In this document: positions 1 through 12,478 of the stretch, piece after piece
How the letters are laid out: every line of letters starts with the position of its first letter
How positions within the stretch are numbered: position 1 is the stretch's first letter
NCBI RefSeq assembly: GCF_037042905.1
Contig: NC_087254.1
Location: forward strand, 20,299,103 to 20,363,102
DNA length: 64,000 bases
DNA from: Lytechinus pictus
Taxonomy: Eukaryota > Echinodermata > Echinoidea > Temnopleuroida > Toxopneustidae
Reading direction: 5' to 3'
Notes under the pieces: model-generated
What the model was told of the DNA's origin: nothing
Databases searched by the model: none
What the model saw: the letters and a program-made list of their open reading frames with translations, nothing else
Translations under genes and position numbers: made by a program

Positions 1-109
1 AATTAATAATTATCAATATTATCAATAAGTATTAATAATTAATGATTAATTAACTGTTTGATAAAAGTGGTTGTAAGCAGAAAAAAATATGAAAACTGAC
101 AAGAGTCCT

Positions 110-860
110 AAAAATGACTAATTTTCAGTTTAAGCATTTGAAAATTTTAGCTTGCGCTTTGTGCTCTCTTGCCCCCCCCCCCAAAAAAAAAATCCCTGTA
201 GGATTTTTTTTCCAAATGAAATATGCCCTTTTTAAAAAAGAAATACCTTCTTTAATAATAAAACATATAGGTTCGAAAATCACAGATTTTGAATCGTGCT
301 TGCATCAATTATTGTTTAGTACAGTACTGCTAATGGTTACAAAAATGTATAGAATGTTGCTTTATGGTTGAAATATCACAAATATTTGGCTCGCTTCCTG
401 CACTCGCATCAATTATTGTACTCGTTCTCTTCTCGTTCACAAAAAAATGCTTAGAATGTCCAGTTTTCAGGTTGGAATATCACAAATTTTTGAGCTCGCG
501 CTTTGCGCTCGCATTATTTTTTATTGGTGAGTTATGTATCTTATTTAAAATGCAGTAATTAACTGCTTCCTTTACTGGTCAGTATATAAAAAGAATTCGC
601 GAGCGCAAAGTTATTTTTTAGTTAGATACACATCTTTTTCATGATTACAAAATCAGCTCAGAATAAAATAATTTCCATGTCTTATTACACGACATGTCAA
701 GAAGTTTGAGCTGGTGATTCGCGCTGGCAACATCGCGCAAGGAAATTTCAACAATGATTAGCCCAATAATTGACCATAAATCAAGTTTTACAACATCAGA
801 ATTGATTTTTTTTTCAAAACCGCTTGCTCGCTATGCTTTCTCGCTGAGAAGTAAAACCTA
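110..860. repeat. Degenerate GCTCGCGCTTTGCGCTCGCAT-type repeat array, block 1
   Basis: The block holds several diverged copies of a unit built around a GC-rich core (GCTCGCGCTTTGCGCTCGCA, clearest near 494-513, weaker near 152-170 and 389-408). The cores are separated by A+T-rich spacers with recurring phrases such as GAATGTCCAGTTTTCAGG and AATATCACAAAT. The same core and spacer phrases return at 21180-22370 and 22825-23115, so this is a dispersed tandem repeat family. Short open frames inside it look accidental. No gene is seen from 1 to 1370. Confidence 0.7.
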
Positions 861-1359
861 AAGCAAAATATCTATCTTATAATTAAAAATCACTTCAGAA
901 AGCCTTTGCTCAACTTAATTTCTATAAAACACACAATTACTTCACGCAGTTCATAATCTCATTTTGAAAATACATGTATCTGTTTGCACAAAAAAAATCA
1001 TTTTGATAAATGAGTGCCTTTTTGGCGTTGACCCCCCCCCCCCCATAATAATTTTCTGTTGCCCCTGTCCCAGGGAGTGGAGAAAAACATACGTTGAGAA
1101 TGCCAGGATCAGATGACCGTGGTAATAATAATTATTGCAATGTAAATCGCCTATAGAAAAATTATGGATTATGTGTACACAGGTAACTATATCATTATTT
1201 TAATGTCTCTATCATCATGAAATTATTTTTGTTTTAAATGTACAAAGGTTAATTTTTTTTCTCGCTCAGTCCCCTCGCTCACATACATTTTACCATGTGT
1301 GATGTCTGCCGCCTAAGTATTGTTAGTTCATTGTTCTGTATATCGTAAGTTTGAAATAC

Positions 1360-1485
1360 CTTGGCCTTGAGGTTTTCAGGCCTTAATTGGCCTTGGGTTT
1401 CCATGCCTTGGCCTTGGCCTTTGGTATTGAAGCCTTGGCCTTGGGTATTAAAGCCTTGGCCTTGGAGGTTTGAGCCTTGACTACA
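1360..1485. repeat. CCTTGG-rich low-complexity repeat
   Basis: Irregular short-period repetition of CCTTGGCCTTGG, interspersed with GGTATTGAAG/GGTATTAAAG units. It looks like a degenerate minisatellite lying directly upstream of the large inverted repeat. No coding potential is evident. Confidence 0.7.
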
Positions 1486-1490
1486 ACACT

Positions 1491-2499
1491 GAATAGCCGA
1501 CTAATGCCATGGTTAACTTCGAACTGGTTAATTCCGAACTTCACATTTAATTAGGTTTAGACAAATATTAGCTTATTTGCCATGGTTTAATATGTCTAGT
1601 CCGTATACAAAACCAGTCCTAGATCTAAAAATTTTTTATCTTAGTTCTAGTCTAGTCTCTATATCTAGACTCTGATCTACGCTGTATCAGCATGGAACCA
1701 CTAGTGTACCAAGGGGGGGGGGGGAGACTGTCCCTCTGACTAGTCACAACTGATTCAGGGGACGTGCCCCCTTTGAGAAGCCAAATTAATAATTTGTAAT
1801 GTAAAAATGCAATGAAAAAGACGTATGTCCCCTTTTTTGAACGTGAAGATCTTTTTTTTTTTGCTTGTCAATTTTTTTTTCAGCTAAGAAATCCATAATT
1901 TGGGGTGAAGACCCTTTTTTTTTGGGGGGGGGGCTTGTCACATTTTTTCGCGGACGAAATATCCTCTAAAAAATTTGCCCCCCTTTTGGAAAATCCTAGG
2001 TACACCAGTGCGTGCATGGAACGTATTCTAACGTTAGGCACAAATTAACGTCAGTGATCTTGATCCCCGTCTTCACCCAAAATTAAGGATTTCGTAGCTG
2101 AAAAAAAATTGACAAGAAAAAAAAAAAGATCTTCACGTTCAAAAGAGGGGACAAACGTCTTTTTTCGTTGCATTTTGACATTACAAATTATTAATTTGGC
2201 TTCTCAAGGGGGGGGCACGTCCCCTGGATCAGTTGTGACTCGTCAGGGGGGGCAGTCTGCCCCCCCCCCCCTTCGGTACACTAGTGGTTCCATGCTGTAC
2301 GCTGTAGCGCGTAGATCAGAGTCTAGATCTAGAGACTAGACTAGAACTAAGATATTTTTTTTTAGATCTAGGACTGGTTCTGTATACGGACTAGACATAT
2401 TAAAGTTTGGTAAATAAGCTAATATTGGTCCAAACCTAATCAAACGTAAAGTTCGGAATTAACAAGTTCGAAGTTAACCATGGCATTAGTCGGCTATTC
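1491..2499. repeat. Large imperfect inverted repeat (foldback element)
   Basis: The left arm begins GAATAGCCGACTAATGCCAT at 1491 and is matched in reverse complement by the right arm ending GGCATTAGTCGGCTATTC at 2499. The arms run inward about 430 bases each (to about 1925 and from about 2065), around a spacer of roughly 140 bases. Shared landmarks include GTCCGTATAC, TCTAGATC, the CCACTAGTG before a G tract, and GTGAAGATCTTTTTTTT. The open frame at 2109-2339 lies inside the right arm and is not a gene. Termini and target duplication are not resolved. Confidence 0.85.
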
Positions 2500-5117
2500 C
2501 TATTAGTATTAGGCATTAGACAGGTCCAGATTTGAGGTAAAGTTAATGCGCTAGCCTAAGCTAGCCCTACCCAAGCACATGTCTTGCCATTAATGGCAGC
2601 TAGTTTATTAAGTGTTTAAGAATTTGATATATATATATATATAGATCTAAGCCTATAAGGCCTATGTAACTATGTAAGGGTACCGGTAATTTGACGATGC
2701 TAATTCATTCTGAGCAACGTGAATGCTTACGATCGGCAGTGGTCGAGACGAAGTCCACGCGCATGCGTACTCTCAATCCGAAGACACAAGTCATGAATAT
2801 TCATATGTCGGTCCAGAACTCGGTGGGAAAAATAATTTCGCCCCCCGGGAGCCCCTCCTCCTTGGTTCTGCGGCCCATGCTGAGGTGCCCAATAGAACAT
2901 GACAAATGAGAATTATAAGTAATAGGCCTAAGTAATGAGAAGACAGAAAAAAAGATATTGAAAATTGAAATGAAATTAAATTTGACAGAAAATCAAATCT
3001 CGTTTCAGTTCCTCTTGATAAAAACTTGAAATTTCCAGTGGTGATGAGCTAGGGGGGCCCTCTCTCGTCAAAAATTCAGCAGAAAAAAAAACAAACAAAA
3101 GCGATTCGATACGGTTCTAACTTCTACTTTTGTGGACAGGTGTTCAACTTGACAAAACGTAAGTGGTATTTAGATCTCTCCTCAAATTGATGTATGTTTT
3201 ATTATGGTTCTGGTTTATTGTTAATGATATTTACAAAAGTATGAAAGGCAATTTCCCAGGTTTACTGACAACCATTGCTCAGTAAACTCGGAGTAAACTA
3301 CCAAGTTTGCCCGACTTAAGTCCCATATATTTAGATTTATGTTGTTTGAAGTGAGACTGAACTAGGTTTGCGTTTGACGTTTGTGAGCGATGAGCGAGCG
3401 CGAGATTGATGCCATTAATTGCCACCCTTTTTAAAGCCCGTCTAAAATGTAGCCTTAATAAAGGTTGAATAATGACGATGGGTTTAAATTACCAATCTGT
3501 GATACAATCAGTCGAATTGCTCAGGACTAGTTTACAACTATTTTTATTTTAAAATATTAATATAGGCCTAATTTATAATTTTATTTTAGTTTGCAGTTTG
3601 GGAGCCAAATCCCTGGCTGGTTCAATTGTCATTGTCGTAAATGTAATGTAATTCAAGCTGTTATTTTGAACAATTTATAAGCCTGTTTGCTTATCACTAC
3701 AGTCTACTTCTGATTTCAGGTTATTCACGAACTTAGCGAAGTAACGCTTGATAAAATAAAGCAATTGTGACGTAAATTGTAATGTTGCCCTGCAGTCGCG
3801 CATCATGTATGGCGCGCACATGCACTTAACTCGTAGAAATCTACAATATGTTGGTTCATAAACTGGTTCCAGCCAAATTTTTTAAATACTGAAAATAGCG
3901 ATCAACTTCGGCTCCTTCTGCGCAAGCGCATTAGCAGAAATATGGCCAATATTGCCCTCTGTTTTGTACAGGATTCCTATGGGCAAAGCCCGGGGAGGGC
4001 AATATGGCAAATGTTTACCTCGTTGGTCTCGAAATATGACTTTTATTTATTTGCTAAAAGGCATAGGTAATAATGATTGATATAACCTTGTTCTGTGACT
4101 AGTAGTAGGCCTGCTCCATGTGTGGCAAAATAAGGTTGGCAATGTTTGGCTTATTTTCTCTTTTTCTTAAGGACAAATGCTTGATTATCTGACACTGTCA
4201 GTTTACATTTACTATTATAGCTATTCATCATATAACTTGGATCCTAATTCTTTTATTTTTTCTAAATTAAAAACAGAGATTGAAAATGACAATTTTCTTG
4301 CCACATTACTTTCCACCATAGAGGGCATATGCAAAAATATTCCCAAAATTCAAGTCTTTGAGTGCTCTGGTGAATACAAAAATTATTCCCAACCGAAATA
4401 CTAATGGAAAATGAATTGCAACTGTATGGAAATTAGGATTTTTGGTCACAAAAGTGACATTTTAATGATTTTTTAAAGTGTGTGCTCTGTACAGCATTGG
4501 CATACCATAGTCCTACATGTCGATTCCCCACATTCAGGATGGTTGCAGTGAGCAAGTGATTTGGACCCACATATGTGATGCGACCAACCTCACATTTATT
4601 AGTGATTTGTAAGTTATTGCCATGGTTGCATGCAGTTTGTTTGTTGTACCATGTTTTGCTTTCATGAATCCAGCCATAAAATGTGTAAATGGCTGATAAT
4701 ACATTTCTTTTTTAGTTTCGTGAATTAATTTTATATAAAAATCATTCTTTTTGGAATAATTATGTAATAAAAAGATTTAGAAAATGAGAATTCAATCACC
4801 AGTGCCGGCACTGTTTACTCTGTCAGCTGTAAATGAGCTGATTTAAGCAGACCAGTGCATTTGCAATCGATTATGGTGTCGTCAAAAACATTAAAATTCA
4901 AAAGGAAAACTTTTTGGGTTGCTTAATTTTTTCCTAATGAAGAGTCAGAGAAATTATTTTCAAAAATAGATTATTTGAATTGATAAATCAGTCAACTGTC
5001 TCTTTATACTGCTCACTCTTCATTTAAAAAGAATCAACATCTTTAATATAATTAGATTATTTAAATTTTCCTCATGAATTTTGACGATTTTCTATCCAAT
5101 TTCATTTATTCTGACAG
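2500..5117. other. Intergenic region upstream of Chibby; no gene recognised
   Basis: A+T-rich sequence with an (AT)n microsatellite near 2627-2643 and no repeat structure I can define. The frames at 2691-2909 and 4177-4404 resemble no family I know. Because the first coding exon of Chibby follows a good splice acceptor, a noncoding first exon and the promoter are probably somewhere here, but I cannot place them. Confidence 0.5.
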
Positions 5118-5130
5118 TGACCACACAAGC

Positions 5131-6644
5131 ATGCCTCTTCTCGGGAACAAGTTCAATACAAAGAAGACCCCTCCTAGAAGGTCGGCCTCTCTCAATAATC
5201 TTAATCGCTTGGAGAGCTCCATCAGAGAGGAAGAGTATGGGATGACCTACGGACAGCCAAAGGTCAAACTCGGGGGTCAAGAACTCAAGTTTGATGAAGA
5301 CAATGGGGTGTGGATTGCTGGTGAGTTAGGCCCTTTGTTGAATACCGGTTCTTAATAATTCTGATTTTTTCCTCTATCTCTTACATCCTCTTTCTCTGTC
5401 TTATTCTATATTCCTCATTTTCTTCTTATTATTGCTCATTCTTTCTTCCTCAATCCCCCTTTTTCCTTCTTGTTTGTTCTCCTTACCCCCACCCCCATTT
5501 CTTTCTCATTCCTTCTCATCTTTGTTCTTCTCCTTTCCTTTTCCTTTTCCTTCTTCCTCTTTGTTCTCATCTCCTTTCTCTTCTTTTCTTCCTTTACATC
5601 ATACACTCCTCATACAAATGAACAAATTTGTAATTTTTTTAGATATTTCCCATCAGTCTATATTTATTTTTTTATTGAAAAATTGTATCAATGATTGAAA
5701 AACGCTAGTATTGCCATTTCGAAGAATGAAATCTAATCAAATATAGAGAACAACTAAATCAACACCAACTATTTTCCATCTAGACTTAGATTATATAGTT
5801 TTTTTAATTTTATGATAATAATGTTTCCCCTATCTTTAACTAAATCTGTGAATAGCATGCAATTTTTATTTCTTTTCTTTTAAAGAGTCTGGCAATGCAG
5901 GAGGGGTCAGTCAGCGTGATTTCATCAAACTGAGAAAGCAGAACCAATCCTTGGCTGAAGAAAACAATCTACTCAAATTAAAAATTGAACTTCTACTTGA
6001 CATGGTAAGTGAACAATAGTATAACTGTATCATCAGACAGTCGGTGAAAAGGAACAAAGCAAGCTTTATTACAGTATATTGTCCTAAATGGGTAAGAAAA
6101 TGGGGCCATTTCAAACATGAGTTTTTCCTGTCTTCACTCGTACTATTATGAGCAGATTTAGATTTAATTGCTTTGTTTTCTTACATTGATGGCAATTTAT
6201 TTGAGCTTAATTATGCTTGATGTATTTTATTTTGCACATTGAGATAAATCCTAAAAATCATGGTTTACAAAAATTTGTGAAGTTAGGTCTATTACTTGTC
6301 CAGGAGGTTTAAGAGATTGAGTTTCCTCCCCTCTCACCCCCCCCCCAAAAAAAAAAAGTAAAATGAAATTTATGAGAATAAGAATAATAATAAATGAATA
6401 AATAAATGATCCCACAGCGAAATCTAACTGAACTAGCCTCAACCTAAATTATTTCTTCAATTTTGAAATAATTTTTAGTTGTTGGAATAGACTAACTTCT
6501 CCATTGTTGACTGTTTTACTGACTCTTTGTTAATTTCATTAGCTGGCTGAAACCACAGCAGAGAAACACCTACTAGAAAAGGACATGGGAGAGTATGGAC
6601 ATTCATCAAGTTCAAAGAAGAAGGGAAAGGGCCAGAAGAGATGA
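5131..6644 (+). CDS. CBY1: Protein chibby homolog 1 (beta-catenin antagonist / basal body protein)
   Basis: Coding exons are 5131-5320, 5886-6004 and 6543-6644. Joins are phase 1 then phase 0, with donors GTGAGT and GTAAGT and AG acceptors. The product is 136 aa; the human protein is about 126. The start at 5131 gives MPLLGNKF followed by the family signature KKTPPRRSASLNNL. An in-frame ATG at 5074 exists, but a pyrimidine-rich acceptor ending at 5117 lies between them, so the upstream frame is probably intron. Residues about 30-64 carry the conserved YGQP and LGGQELKFDEDNGVWIAE segment. Residues about 73-107 form a leucine-heptad coiled coil (LRKQNQSLAEENNLLKLKIE). The tail is Lys-rich (SSKKKGKGQKR), fitting the family's nuclear-localisation tail. 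Chibby proteins bind the C-terminal region of beta-catenin and work at the ciliary transition zone and basal body. Its 3' neighbour is TOMM22 on the opposite strand. Confidence 0.94.
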
Positions 6645-8489
6645 TGAAGAAGAAGAAACGCTTCCCATTTTGGGATTGTGCTGGACAATCACATGTGTTG
6701 CATTCTTCGTACTAGCAAAGAAAATCGCTTGCAGGGCGGAAGAACAGCCACAAGTTGTAGCATTCTTCAGCCAGTGTTGTGGTGTGGAATTTTTCTGGAA
6801 ATGAAACAGATGCAGTTCCTGGTTAATTGTTCTCATATTCTTGCTTATTTTATAAGCAGCTTTTGGAATATGTATTGTGAGGAGTCATTATACCTTCAGC
6901 TCTTTATTCATTGCATTGTGAACACTTCATCTTGACCTCGGCCTGTATTCTGAAGTCAGGTTTAATTAAAATTCTGGTTTAAGACCTTATAAGGTTTTGG
7001 TTTAACTATAGATAGCTAATTGTGAAATAAATCTTTGATATTACAGGATCAAGTTATCTGCTCCTGTGACACTCAAGTAATGAATAACTATCTGTAAATA
7101 GTAGCTTAAACAGTTTTCTTCTTCATTAGAGCATGATGAAAGAGCACTTGGTTAACATTAGAAATCGTCGTGTCGGTGCAGGAACACCCGTAGCGCCACA
7201 CTTTTGGGCATTGCATGCACGCAGAAATGCCCTTAGTTGTATAACAAATGTACAACAAATTTTGGACATTTTTAGCTTCCCATAATTTAAGCCCAGAGTT
7301 AGACCACGGATGAATTAAACCGTACTTCAGAAAATGTTCCCTAGAGTTTATCTTTTATACAAAAGCATTGATCTACATCTGCTTGAAGAGTTGTGGGCTG
7401 GTCCCAAACAAATTAGGGTCTCCACTGTTGATTTATGAGTTTCTGTTTCTCAATTTTTTTTCTTAACCCTTAGAATACCTACATGTATATACAGGAATTA
7501 ATGATACATGTATTGTGATCTATCTTCAAGATTCAATCCATTCTAATGATAACCCTGTAAAAAACACTCAACCCTTCTAGTTTTGAATTGAAATTTTTTT
7601 TGCCTCATGGAGTGTCGAGATAAACCTCAAATAACCCCCCAAAAAATTCAAATTATCACTCAGGACTTCTATAAAAGATTTTGCACAATGCAGTCTAATT
7701 TGTTTCTGTTGGTCATTGATAACAAGCTTAGTGGTGTTTTGTAGGAAAATATGTATATATTTAGGGGGTTGAATTTACAACATAGACTTTAGTGAGCAAT
7801 GAAAAACAACATTCCTTGAAATAAAAATTTTGACACTCCTAATTACTGAATTACTTTTCTGATTCACAAAAATTAAAGATATGATTGAGAGATTATGAGA
7901 CTTTTATTGATATGTTTCTTTAATTCCAAAACATAGCAATAGGGTAATTCTGATTGATATTTTGATTATGTTGGATAAGAGTGATTTTATTTATGAAAAT
8001 TGGAGCCGCAAAGTCACATTTTTACTTTTTTTTCTGTGTCTGTGATTGGTTATAAAAATGGAGTCCATAAAATAATTGCACCTGAAAATTTAGTGCTTCA
8101 AGTAAGTAATAAAAGAGTCACATGAAACACCATCCTAATTTTATTCCATATACCAGATAACATGTATTGCTATTAGAGCCCCCAGCAGAGAAATTAAATG
8201 ATTTTTTTTTCCAGTTACAGTTATCTTGAAAGTGAACGACCATTATTTTTATTCTTCCTGACTGTTTTTTCTTAAATCCATTTAAACAACACACATCAAA
8301 ATTCATGATTTTTAAAAACAAATCACAAAGTGCCAATATTTGCACGTATACATGTATGCATTGTGGTCAATCAATTTCATGATTATAGACCACAACGATA
8401 TACAAGTTGTAATTTATTGTGGATCTACTGATCATCTTGTAGAAATCTCCCATGCATTTGTGACTACATGGAAAATATCTGGCAGGGTT
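6645..8489 (+). other. Chibby 3' UTR and intergenic sequence
   Basis: No further exon, RNA gene or clear repeat is seen. The open frames at 6595-6804 and 6678-6935 overlap the Chibby last exon in other frames or its 3' UTR and are shadows. The rest is A+T-rich unique-looking sequence. Confidence 0.5.
7026..7031 (+). terminator. Candidate polyadenylation signal of Chibby
   Basis: The first AATAAA after the Chibby stop, about 380 bases downstream, in A+T-rich sequence. This is a motif match only; a second AATAAA near 9697 is a less likely alternative. Confidence 0.5.
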
Positions 8490-8758
8490 AGGTCCACCCT
8501 AACCCAGGGAACTCCCGCCCGCTGCGCGGGCGGGAGCCCAGGAGCTTACCGTGTATTTTACCATACTCAGGAAACTGCCACTCGTTAGACCTTCATCCAT
8601 ATAATCGTGGTAAGTGCATAATTTCTGTTTTCACAATTCATTTGGAGAAATATTTAGACCATAATTCACCCTAGTCCCGTGAGTATGGTAAAATACACGG
8701 TAAGCCCCTGGGGTCCGGCCCGCTGCGCGTGCCGGAGCTCCCTGGGTTAGGTCCACCC
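8490..8758. mobile_element. Foldback element with GC-rich arms, flanked by AGGTCCACCC
   Basis: Left arm about 8501-8580 and right arm about 8668-8748 are reverse complements: AACCCAGGGA, the GC-rich CCCGCTGCGCGGGC block, and GCTTACCGTGTATTTTACCA. The spacer is about 90 bases. The 10-mer AGGTCCACCC occurs directly on both sides (8490-8499 and 8749-8758), which is compatible with a target duplication. The adjoining foldback element begins immediately after it. Confidence 0.7.
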
Positions 8759-9515
8759 AAGTCCACCCCAACGAAAAGTTGATTTTAATAAAAAGAGAAA
8801 AATCCAACAAGCACAACACTGAAAATGTCATCAAAATTGCATGAAAAATAAGAAAGTTATGACATTTCAAAGTTTTGTTTAATTTCACAAAACAGCTACA
8901 TGTATATACACATCCTGGTCGGTATGCAAATGAGGAGACTAATGACGTCATCCACTCACTAATTCTTTTGTATTTTATTATATGAAATGTGAAATATTTC
9001 AATTTTCTCCTAATTATCAAGTGAAACAAAGATTAATTCCTCCCTGAACACCTGGAATTAACATTTTTCCAATACTATATGGTTCAATCAAGTTGGCCCA
9101 TATTGTCAAATAAGTTAAAAATGAAATATTGTATAATTCAAACAATAAAAATCAAAAGAAATAGTGAGGGACATCATCGATTGTCTCATTTGCTTGTCAC
9201 TGAGTTGTGCACATAACTGTTTTGTGGAAAATAAGCAAAACTTTAAAATGTCATAACTTTCTTATTGTACATCTGATTTTGATGAAATTTTCAGCATTAT
9301 GCAGGGGCTGCGGAACGGTTTTCAAAGTGGGAGGGGGGCTGACCATGCAAAAATCACAATCTTATGGTCATTTTTACGTTTTTGTACAGTTTTTGAAAAA
9401 AGTGGGGGGCTAAAGCCCCCCCCCCCCCCTCAGCTTCCGCGGCCTGTTATGCTAGTTTAATTTTCTCTGTTTATACAAATCAAATTTTTCTTCTGGGGTG
9501 GACTTGACCTTTAAA
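8759..9515. mobile_element. Foldback element family A, copy 1 (AAGTCCACCCC termini), carrying a nested MITE
   Basis: It begins AAGTCCACCCCAAC near 8759 and ends GGGGTGGACTTGACCTTTAAA near 9515, with inverted internal blocks (TCATCAAAATTGCATG / TCTGATTTTGATGAAATTTT, AAGAAAGTTATGACATTT). A close relative lies at 38730-39340. A TGACGTCA palindrome sits at 8943-8950. The element is interrupted by a 145-base insertion at 9302-9446. The minus-strand frame at 8631-9029 overlaps it and is not a gene. Confidence 0.82.
9302..9446. mobile_element. Small MITE (CAGGGGC termini) with 5-bp target duplication, copy 1
   Basis: The termini are CAGGGGCTGCGGAACGG and CTTCCGCGGCCTG, flanked on both sides by TTATG (9297-9301 and 9447-9451). 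Removing it restores the family A foldback sequence TTATGC-TAG as read at the second copy (39.27 kb). The second copy is at 28668-28853. The interior is G-tract then C-tract rich, with GACCATGCAAAAA and TTTTTACG. It is non-coding. Confidence 0.85.
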
Positions 9516-12104
9516 GAGTTTGAAGAATGACTACTACATCTTCTCCCTAAAAGACTGCTTGTCTTCAGATGTCAAATACATGAACATGTATCTGGTTACT
9601 TTCTTTTTTTTATATCAATATTCTTATTCATTTTTGTAACCTTCATGGGCAGGTTCATATGTTGTCTTCTTTGTATAACGGTACTTATATTTATAGAATA
9701 AAGTTTTGAGTATTGAAAAATTTAAGGTGAATACTATTGTAAAAAGAAGGGGGAAATATGGATAAAAGAATTGAGGAAAAGAGAAAGGGATGAAGAGAGA
9801 GAGAGAGAAAGATGAGTGGGAGGGAAGGAGAGGGGGGGATAGGAAGAAATGAAGAGATTAGAGTTATGCTTATTCCAAATTATTTGGTCTGGTATGTGTG
9901 ATGTCTACCAGCATGTATGTTAATGTTCGGATAAACAGGAGACACGGGGGCCCTTTTTCACAAAAGAAGTTTAACCGGGGGGGGGGGGGGGAACAATGGA
10001 CTATGCTGATTTCATTTACATAATTGCACTGATTCAGCGTTGGTACTGAAATAGGTCCAATGATAAATACTTGCTTTTTGCTTTAGGCACTAAATAAGCA
10101 CAGAATTCAGCCTTGAAAAAAATCATAATCCAAGGTTTTGAATCCCCACTGGTTTAAATCACTTTGTGAATTTGGGCCTAAGAGTAAGAGCAAAAAATGA
10201 AGTGCACTGGTATCAACTATTGAATACTGTCATTCACAGGCTTTCAAAATTAAGGGGTTATATCCCCTTCTCTCTTGTATTGAGGCAGTTCTGTATGTGA
10301 CAACATAATCATTGAGGTTGTCAATTTGGAACAAGAAATCATTACAAAATGAACATTGATTTAAAAGTTAAAAAAATAAAGTGGGGTCTAGGATACAATC
10401 CATGTACAAATTTCATTGTGGAACCACTGATCAAATTAACATTCAATTTTTGTTTTCAGTGAGATACTTGAAATTCTATATCAAAGTTCATTATGTAATA
10501 AGTTCAAATTATTGGTGCAGAATATATTGCCAGTTGCCATGCACCATTTTAATAGACTTCACAACAGAAAAGGGATAAAAGCAGGAAAGGGATGATTATG
10601 TTGCAAGTTGAAATCATAATTCACAATGCTTCAATAATCATTACATTTTTTTTCTGGAAGATGAGATGACATCCTTTCATTTCATATACAGTTCTGAGAT
10701 TTAGTTGGTTTTATTCATTTTGACAAGAAAAAAATATGAATCTAATTACAAGTGCAACCCCTGTACAGAGGTCAATGAGACATTGGTCAATAATTCATCC
10801 AAAAAGCCCTTCAGTGTAAGCATCACTTTTCAAAGACCCCCATTTCATGTAAAATTCTGATTCTCAAGCATCCCCATTTGCAGAGGGACATCTAGTTCTT
10901 CAGCCCCTCATTTCGTAGCAACTTCAGATTTTGGGGCCGCACACAACCTACCCTTTGAAAAAAATGACCCCCCCCCCCCCAGATTATTACTTATATTCTC
11001 TTAAAATTCTTCTACTAATGGCTCACATCTCACACATGTAAGTATACTTTTTTCTTCTTCTTTTCTCCAATCTCCCTCATACCAGATAAATCTCTCCAGA
11101 ATCAACAAAACAAGTAACAAGCTCTCAAAGTTTGCATAAAATCAAATGCACACAGTAGAGTGCACATATTTATTATCATGTCATGCTACAACCATACTTT
11201 TCACATATATAGAATGACTATTCAATATAAGATACATAGCATGTCATTTTAGAGTACCTTTCAATACAGTATTGTTTCCACTTTTAGACATGTTATCTTT
11301 TTTTTCTTAAATCCACTCTTAAATTGAGTTAGGAAATTAAAGATTGCAATACATACCAAAACAGTGATTCATATTATTGCTGCAGGATTAAATTTCATAA
11401 ATTTTGCACATTTATATCCTCAATTTTTTTTCTTCTTATTAGCATGGACCTTAGGTAGAAAACACATTAACAAATTGTGAAATGGAATTATGATTTTAAA
11501 TGTAGATATGTATGAACAATAATTACCCTAGACTGTATGTTACATGAAGGCTATCATACAAGTACTGTCAGAAGCCAATTGCCTATTGTAAATAAATGCT
11601 AGGCTCTAGTATGGATCACCTCTGAGTGATCTTCACAAACTGAGTCCAGCCAAATGAGCCAATATTTAGTAGCTAAATCAGTAACTCTCAAGGGGCACTT
11701 CAATGAAAATAGACAATAAAGAATTGTTTACCTAACAAACCCTCAGATAGAAAGTTAAATCTGTGCGACAACTTCAGCTGTAAACTGCCTTCATATCCTG
11801 CTCTATATAAAGCTTATCAAAAAGACTAGAAGAAACTGCTAATGATGGCCAGATACATGCATGTAATTTTTGCAAGAAAATGGATAATTCAAAAATATAT
11901 GAATAGCAATTTAAAGTTTACACAGGTTGATATTTGGTATATTTCATCTTGCAACTCTCATGCATACACAACTTAGGAGGGAGGGGGTATTTTCATTAGA
12001 ATACACCAACAAGTGTCCAAAGTCCAATCATGGATGAAAACTCAGAAAGTGATTAGTAGGAATAGATTTTACAGATCTATTGATCTTTAAAAAGCCAATA
12101 GAAA
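9516..12104. other. Intergenic region between Chibby and TOMM22; no gene recognised
   Basis: The region includes a purine-rich GA stretch near 9780-9850, G and C homopolymer tracts (near 9977 and 10966), and otherwise A+T-rich sequence. The frame at 10381-10578 matches nothing I recognise. The distal TOMM22 3' UTR may reach into its right end. Confidence 0.5.
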
Positions 12105-12110
12105 TTTATT
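12105..12110 (-). terminator. Possible polyadenylation signal of TOMM22
   Basis: TTTATT on the + strand gives AATAAA on the coding strand, about 370 bases past the TOMM22 stop. A C tract at about 12222 lies between. Weak, motif only. Confidence 0.3.
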
Positions 12111-12478
12111 TATCATTCGCATATTTCTGTGTGGTTTCCTTGTAACATTAACCCATTAAACACATCTCTGACAAAACAACACCCCTAATAAAGGCATTCT
12201 AAAGGCATAATACACATTACCACCCCCCCCCCCCCCCGAAAGAAAAGGTTAATTATTCACCTTATGAGTGTCACATTAAGACGTCTTGACTTGGTTTAAA
12301 CAGTGGCTAAATATATAATATAAGATGTTACCCTAATTCATTAACTTTATCAATCTCGATGATGAAATGATGATGAAAATTAATGGATGGTTTGCATGGA
12401 CATTGGAGAATGCATACAGATAGAAGCAATACTTAATAGGTCAATACTATTCTAAAGCTTATCATGTTATAGCAGAGA

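Noticed and set aside
5074-5130. N-terminal extension of Chibby from an upstream in-frame ATG
   Set aside because: A pyrimidine tract and AG acceptor at 5117 lies between this ATG and the canonical MPLLGN start, so the upstream part is most likely intron.
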